Source: Sialis fuliginosa (lineage: Eukaryota; Arthropoda; Insecta; Megaloptera; Sialidae). From it: a stretch of 64,000 nucleotides of DNA. The DNA is taken from assembly GCA_961205875.1 (NCBI GenBank), contig OY540816.1, positions 6,334,701-6,398,700 on the forward strand. Direction: 5' to 3'. Positions 58,223 to 64,000 of the stretch are shown piece by piece. The notes below the pieces were generated by a model. The model was not told the DNA's origin. It saw only the letters and a program-made list of their open reading frames with translations, and made no database searches. Made by a program: the position numbers and the translations under genes. Position 1 is the stretch's first letter. Every line of letters starts with the position of its first letter.

Positions 58223-59273
58223 ACAATTATAAGCTGTATACTTTTGTAAAAACAGAACTTTCACAATAATTGTAAAATATCCAACTATGATCTTAATCAT
58301 ACAGGTTTTACTGGCTACATTTTATTGAAAAGTTGAAAATTTGTTTAGGCTTTTTGGAAGAGGGTTATAATATGGGAAAATATTGTACACAAAAAGAGGA
58401 AAATTGAATAATTTGTATTAATTCAAAAATTGATTTGCCCTGAAGTAATCTATTAATTTTATATGTAATTCAATTATGAATCTACTGATATTAGTTAAAT
58501 GTCAAATTATTATTAATTTTATACAAAAAAATCTGAAATTAAATAGCTATTAAAATTAATTAAAATACGCAGAATCATCATCAGAGGCGTACCTAACATA
58601 TATTAAAAAATAATACTCCGCGAAAGCAAAATCATTAAAACTGTTTCCTGTAACATCATAATTCATATCAATCGTTATAAAATTATGTTACGGGAGCATC
58701 TTACCCCCTCCCATCTACCACCGCAAGAGAAGAGTGATTTATCTAATGTGAATTTGGCAACGATCCTCGCACCACTGCACTGTCAGGGGTGGTGGGGGGG
58801 TATAAAGGGTTGGGGGAAAGGGTGCGTGCGGACTAAAGCACATAAACGAACAATAACTGTGAAGTATGCCGCTGATGCCTCGGCAATCGACCACGCTATT
58901 TATTGCTCGTTATAGAAAAGCGAAACTCTTAGAACGCAAAATCAGATAGGTTTCTTATTTATGGAATTTAGTTTTGTATAGAATACACACGCCCTTATTG
59001 GGTATACAAAAGAATGATATATCAGACAGACATTAAATAAATGTTTGGGTAAATGAATTAAGAAATATTGTTACTTATGAGTCAAAAAGTACAGACGTAT
59101 ACTGTCCTTCTAAGCACAAATCTGGTATGTGACAATTTTGTCAAAATTGAGTTAAACACAAAATGGCATATCTTCCTGCATCTTACTATAGTGTTAAATA
59201 TGGTAGGTATATATGTATTATATATACCTACTAGTTTTTTTCTAATAAAAATCACCTTTTTTGTTTACCGTAA
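58223..59273. other. Mostly AT-rich; GC-rich patch 58685-58915
   Basis: The patch carries GGTGGTGGGGGGGTATAAAG plus GGTTGGGGGAAAGGG and a 76-codon open frame. TATAAAG in G-rich context could be promoter-like, but there is no domain, splice or codon evidence. Confidence 0.3.
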
Positions 59274-59566
59274 GGAGTCATCCATAAAATACGTCACACG
59301 AATTTCATGTTTTTTTTACACCCCCCCCCCGTCCTTGCCACAGCTGGTCACATTTGTGAGACCCCCCCTCTACTTAATGTGACGTCACATATTTTGCAAT
59401 TTTACACCTTAAAATTATTTAAATGTTTAAAATGTCTACAAAAAAGCTAGTATATTATATTTTGAAATGTGATGTCACGAAATTTAGGACCCCTTCCCAC
59501 CCCTTGTCACACTTCGTCGACCCCCTCCACCCCCCTTAACGTGTAACGTAATTTATGGATGGCCCC
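59274..59566. mobile_element. PIF-like MITE, copy 2, 293 bp
   Basis: GGAGTCATCCATAAAATACG / TTTATGGATGGCCCC with TAA at 59271-59273 and 59567-59569. Internal C-runs (ACACCCCCCCCCCGTCC). Confidence 0.83.
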
Positions 59567-59633
59567 TAATCTGCATTTTAGGCTGAATTACTAGACTATA
59601 TTGTTGTATGTTTTATATCTACTGTAGATACAA

Positions 59634-60169
59634 TTTTTACTTCCATGTTCTGAAAGAAATGGAAGTATTGTAATACCATCGAAAAATCATGTCCGAGATA
59701 ATGACAGATTCTCAATGTATATACTAACTTCAAAACTTAAAGAAAAGTTAATTTCCGCATGGCGGCTGTGCGTGTGTCTGTGTGTCTGGATGTAGAATTT
59801 TCTTTTGTTCACGATAACTAATGTAAAAATGCACCGATCTGAATTATTTTTGGGGAAAATGTTTGTGCTCCAGACCTATCGTTTTGGTGCTAATCGGATT
59901 AGGGGTTTTAGAAATATTCGAAATTTTGTAACTATTTTCGTCAAATTAGTTATTCTTAGAATGTGTATTATGTTTTTGACATTAGGACATTATTTATACA
60001 AAGGTGAGTTTTATTTCTGACAGATCCCATTGAAATTTCTCATATATTAAAAATTATTTAAAAATATATTAAATAACATGGAAGTCATGTATGGTTCTCC
60101 ATACAGAATACAGATATTATTTTATTCGAGGTTTTTCATATTTTTAAGGCTTTTAATACCAATGGATTA
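59634..60169 (+). mobile_element. ACTTCCATG-family repeat, copy C
   Basis: Opposite orientation to copies A and B: TTTTTACTTCCATGTTCTGA ... GGCGGCTGTGCGTGTGTCTG ... CATGTATGGTTCTCCATACA and on to AATACCAATGGATTA. Confidence 0.78.
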
Positions 60170-60189
60170 TATCTAAGTCAATAAATTGC

Positions 60190-60313
60190 CATCGTATAGT
60201 CTGGAAAATAATTCTATGAACTAAAAGAACTAGAAGAACGAACTACATAGTTCATTAAAGACCACTGAACTATAGGAAGCGCTCTCTGTCATGAACTAAA
60301 ATGCCCAACTCTA
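60190..60313 (+). repeat. Uninserted copy of the 27.5-kb repeat
   Basis: Contains the contiguous site GAACGAACTA|CATAGTTCAT, matching the flanks of the 390-bp insertion at 27526-27915. Confidence 0.8.
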
Positions 60314-61014
60314 GTCTGTAAAAAGTAAAAATAATTTTACGATATGAAAGTTTTATACGAAATATCGTTATTACGTTATCATTGTCAGTATGAAAAAAAA
60401 TACAAAGGTATGCGACATAAAAATACAAAATAAATAATTGCACAATAAATAAAATTTGTCTATATTGTGATAACAGAATAATCTCACACGTTCCATAAAA
60501 ATAAGGAATGGAGCTTTCGGAGCAATAAACAAAAATTATGACATTGCCAAGACTTTTCTGTTTTCCAAATGGCTAAGCTTTCTGCAACTGATATGCTTTA
60601 CCAAAACATTCGTGTGCGTTGCGGAAAAAATATTCGATCCGATTATTTTTTCTTCTTCTTACATTCTTCGATACCGATATAAGATAGGAGAGTATCAGAT
60701 CTTTAATCATATTTATTTGATTTCGGACAACAAATAGGTTGGTCGATTGCAGAGTATCGACGCATATTTCATAGCCATTGTTCTTTTATAGACCTACCCG
60801 TGATGTATGGTTGCTATAAAAAGGTTTGAAACAATGGTGCATCACGAATCAAGATGAGCTTATTGGATTCAAAATAAACCAACGATAATGAGATTCCTGA
60901 AATTGAATTTGTTCTTATTATATTACTAGTCAAAAATAAATGCTGGTTTACTTGTTAGCTAAAATACACAATAAATTGAATTTATATGCACTTACATACA
61001 TCACTTATAAGGTA
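60314..61014. other. AT-rich DNA, no gene seen
   Basis: Nothing recognised. Confidence 0.45.
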
Positions 61015-62027
61015 CTGGCACCAGTTATGGCCGCTATAAGAGCAAGGTTTACTGTTTTTGTGATTGACGGGCTTCTTTTTTGTAATAGGCATGATGCCAG
61101 TAACAAAGTATCACTGAAATTATGATTTTAAATAATGAAATAAATTAAAAAGAATTATTAAATGCGAGATTAATATGATTTTTGGTAAAATAAAAACGCA
61201 AAATACAGCAATCCGCTATGTCATTAATATCTGCACTGTTTATAAATTATTTTGTGGTTTTAAATTATCAATTTTCTCAGTTTTGTGTTACCAAAAGTAA
61301 AACCGAGAAACATTAGCGATGGAACAAGGATTTATTATAGTTGACAAGGAGTGTGAGGTAAAAAATGCGCCATGAAACCTGCGAGCATTTTGGCGTCAAA
61401 TTCAAAATTAGTTTTAAAAGGGTCAAATTTTGTGATTAAACCTTTATTTTCTGCAGAAATAAGCATTTTTTTGGGAATAAGAGACACGTAAGATCATCAT
61501 AAAATAGTTTTTAAAAATTGGGCATCATGCCTATTCTCATGAAATCATGTTACTAAGAAAACAATTAACTCTTTATTTAATCAATTTAATTACCAAAGTC
61601 CGCAAATATAGTTTGTTTTTTTAAATTATAGCCTTTTATTTTGTTTATGTTTTTTCTCCAGTAATGGATAAAGTAAAACCAGTAATGAACACGCAGTTAT
61701 GAACACTTGCTAATGATTACAAAATGATAAGTACTACGACACAAAAGATATAAAAGAAAGAATCGTCAAATTTTAAACAATGTAAAACAGTTGCTATGAT
61801 AATATAATAATTAATAAATAAATTATACTAATAATTAGTTTAAATGTCCACCATTTTGACACCTATTGGCCGATTGTCATCAAATCACGTTTTTAAAACA
61901 GTTAAATGTATATAGATTAATATTCCGAAATGGTAGTAATCAAATATCAACAAATATGTATTTCTATTTCAGTACATTTAATTAGAAAACTAGCCATTAC
62001 TGGGGGTCATATCCAAGACTGGTGCCA
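61015..62027 (-). mobile_element. I-family element interrupted by a MITE
   Basis: CTGGCACCAGTTATGGCCGC at the left and ATCCAAGACTGGTGCCA at the right bound the element. The sequence either side of the MITE joins to match 40632-40931 and 25693-26217 reversed. Confidence 0.8.
61087..61532 (+). mobile_element. Complete AGGCATGATGCC MITE nested in an I element
   Basis: AGGCATGATGCC / GGGCATCATGCCT ends, 446 bp, flanked by AT. Compared with 35613 it lacks ~40 bp around the GTGACGTCATCC block. Confidence 0.88.
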
Positions 62028-62494
62028 AAGATACTCCTGATAACATGCAACATCCACTTAGAATTATATTATTATACATAATGGTTATAATAATATTGTT
62101 TTTGTATATCTTTATATATATATTTTAAAAATAACATGGATAAGTATATGTATATTTATGTATTCATATATAATCCTCAAAGAAATAAAATATTTATAAA
62201 ATAGATACATAACATAGCTTTTATATATTCTCATATCCTGCTTGTTCTTTGTCATTCGTAAAGTCAATAACACACAGGTGTTGCTATCAAGGAATAACGT
62301 AGACATGCAATATTAAATCTCGTGCAACGAAAGTTTTGTTTATAGTTGAAAATTTTCATAAAATAGTATATCTATATGCACAGATATGTGTATATTTAGG
62401 TTCTGTTTTCATGTTTAAACTAACATATTATTATGTATATTTGAAATAATATCATCCTAAGAAAATATAAAAATATCTAGCCTCGATTTATCTA
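62028..62494. other. AT-rich DNA
   Basis: Nothing recognised. Confidence 0.45.
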
Positions 62495-63060
62495 CTTTTT
62501 ACTTCCATGAAAGAAATGGAATATATACCATCGAAAAATCGTGCCCGAGAAAATGACAAATTCTGATTGTACTAACTTCAAAACGTAAAGAAAAGTGAAT
62601 TTCGGCATGGCGGCTGTGCGTGTGTCTGTGTGTATCTCACTAATTTTGATAAGATTTGGTACATTTGCAGTTCAATTGAATCTAAGGGACATTTATTATT
62701 TGTACGTGCCTAAACAGTCATTAAAGGGGTGAAAAACACACTTAAAATTTGAATTTTAAATACTAATATGTCATTAATTCATGTTGCCTTGGAAACAAAT
62801 GCAACTAAATTCAAATTATCAAATTAGTTTTTCTACGAATGTGAATTATGTTTTTGACATTAGAAAACTAATATTTATATACAAATGGCAAAAAGAGCTA
62901 AAACCGTTGTAAGTATATATGTTTTTTTAATGTATTACGATATGTATATTCATAGTAGTAGGTTATATAAATAAAATATTTAAAAAAATGTATATTTAAA
63001 AATTATTTAAAAAGATAGAAAGAACATGGAAGTCATGTATGGTTCTCCATACCGATATTT
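62495..63060 (+). mobile_element. ACTTCCATG-family repeat, copy D
   Basis: TTTTTACTTCCATGAAAGAA ... GGCATGGCGGCTGTGCGTGT ... CATGTATGGTTCTCCATACC. Similar to copy C but lacking the AATCCGATTAGCACC-type segment and carrying an extra AT-rich insert at about 62885-63000. Confidence 0.78.
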
Positions 63061-63903
63061 AGTTCAATCTCACTTGAATTTTGAGACTTTCTTATATGCT
63101 TATAAGATGAGACTAATCTTATTTTTTACTATGTTGATTAATTGTAATTTTATCCCAAGCGAAACAAGATTAATTAAAAATTTTAATAATATGTCTTGAA
63201 ACTAAAAGAAGTAAAAGTCTTCACCTACTAACGACATATAATATATTTTCCCAATTCTTTCACAATTCTCACCCCCCCCCCCCCCCTCCCCCATACAATA
63301 AAATTTCAAATAAATATAGAAAAATAGCTTAGAGTGTTAATTTCTAATATTAAACCTTCTTTCGAAAAACTTTCTTCTGCAAAACAAGCCCAAGGGAGTC
63401 ACAAATAATTATTAATTTTGTTTTTAATTGAATATTGATACTTAAGTTAATTATTAAATACATTGTGCAGTACTGATACAATCCTATTTATAAGTGTATT
63501 ATATCAGTGTATATGTAAACGTGTATTTTATTTTTTACCGTGTCAAAATGTATTTTATTGCTTTTCTTTCAGTACATTAAATGAATTTGTAAATAAATTT
63601 TTTTCTCATTTTTTCTTGATATGCTCGCGCCCCCCATTTAGTTTTATCGCGCCCCACTTAAGGTGTTAATATATTGTTAAATATTCCCGCTAATAAATAT
63701 TATTAAATAAAAAAACACTTAATTATTCAATCTACATTCCATATCGAAATAAGTATTCCTTTATTGCTTCATCAAATACAATGATAGGTCGGTGTTCCGT
63801 GTTAACGGCGCAGGGCGTATGTGAGAACGATCTAACTGTATACATACATATTAGCCTAGATGAGCAACTCCATAATTAAGTGTGTTGTATATACATTCCG
63901 GAG
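63061..63903. other. AT-rich DNA with C-run
   Basis: A C15 run at 63272-63286 is followed by TCCCCC. 63625-63660 (CGCGCCCCCCATTTAGTTTT) looks like a transposon-end scrap. A branch-point-like CTAAC lies at 63832. Confidence 0.45.
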
Positions 63904-63984
63904 GCGGTTATCCGGGCCAGCCGGATTATCAAAGCGATGTACAACCGGGTGGGGAAGAAGGATAAGAACAAAGACAATGTGTAA
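63904..63984 (+). CDS. Candidate terminal exon of an unidentified gene
   Basis: From an AG at 63902-63903 the frame reads AVIRASRIIKAMYNRVGKK, then five charged or polar residues (D-K-N-K-D), N-V and TAA (63982-63984). Third codon positions are mostly G or C (GCG, ATC, CGG, GCC, AGC, CGG, ATC, GCG, TAC, AAC, CGG, GTG, GGG, AAG) in a ~70% AT window. That is unlike every other open frame here and suggests selected coding sequence. The basic, lysine/aspartate-rich C-terminus would be cytosolic or membrane-anchored in many families, but I do not recognise the protein. The frame stays open for only a few codons before the AG (ATT CCG GAG), so an upstream intron is inferred; its pyrimidine tract is weak. 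Downstream sequence would be 3' UTR. If real, the preceding tens of kilobases may be intron. Confidence 0.45.
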   Translation, partial: AVIRASRIIKAMYNRVGKKDKNKDNV

Positions 63985-64000
63985 ATAACATACATAAACT

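Noticed and set aside
58565-58590. CTGATGATGATTC on the minus strand as a hammerhead
   Set aside because: Lacks GAAA after the would-be stem.
59068-59382. 104-codon plus-strand frame
   Set aside because: Runs from AT-rich DNA into the PIF-like MITE at 59274, translating its C-runs; not a gene.
1-64000. CRISPR arrays, operons, rRNA or tRNA genes
   Set aside because: No regularly spaced direct repeats with unique spacers, no ribosome-binding-site-led gene clusters, and no cloverleaf or rRNA blocks recognised; the window is eukaryotic repeat DNA.

Overview
This is an AT-rich insect nuclear DNA window with essentially no intact genes. It looks like a large, repeat-swollen intron or intergenic region. 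The best hint of a lineage is a set of non-autonomous Helitron-like elements of the kind common in Lepidoptera. They have 5' ends TCCATACTAATATTATAAAT or TCTATATATATAAA, short (GTCT)n tracts, and 3' ends of a GC hairpin followed by CTAG|T. A GGTTTCCGTAG element, a (G)GGGTCATCCATAAATTACG element and mariner, hAT and piggyBac-like debris fit the same picture. Other insect orders are not excluded. No bacterial-style gene, rRNA, tRNA, CRISPR array or operon was seen.

Layout. 0-10 kb: a Helitron 3' end, several TIR elements, a 160-bp tandem repeat, a dead LINE tail (5.2-5.4 kb, minus strand), a Helitron holding a PIF/Harbinger-like fragment, and a complete relative of that fragment in inverted orientation next to it. 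10-16 kb: a hAT MITE with a perfect 8-bp target duplication and a 1.46-kb TA-flanked element, both inside an older repeat (J) whose second copy at 31-32 kb lacks both. 16-20 kb: two retro-like or MITE-like families (E and H), one invaded by a hAT element. 21.8-24.5 kb: a 1.7-kb TTAA-flanked element with arms of about 670 bp, then a 750-bp mariner foldback holding two opposed transposase C-termini. 25 kb: a foldback whose arms each hold a hammerhead-ribozyme-like core. 26-42 kb: further hAT, Helitron and MITE copies. 42-50 kb: two foldbacks, a pogo-like transposase tail, nested H-in-E copies, and a TIR element with about 3.2 internal tandem units. 51-60 kb: Helitrons (one with a mariner transposase relic), hAT and PIF-like MITEs. 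60-64 kb: an element interrupted by a MITE, with an uninterrupted relative elsewhere in the window. The last 100 bases contain a short frame ending in TAA with strongly GC-biased third positions, the only candidate host exon.

Because many families occur two to four times, several insertions can be read against uninserted relatives in the same window. This gives target-site duplications and a relative order of events without outside data. All family calls come from termini, target duplications and motifs read by eye; no database search was run.
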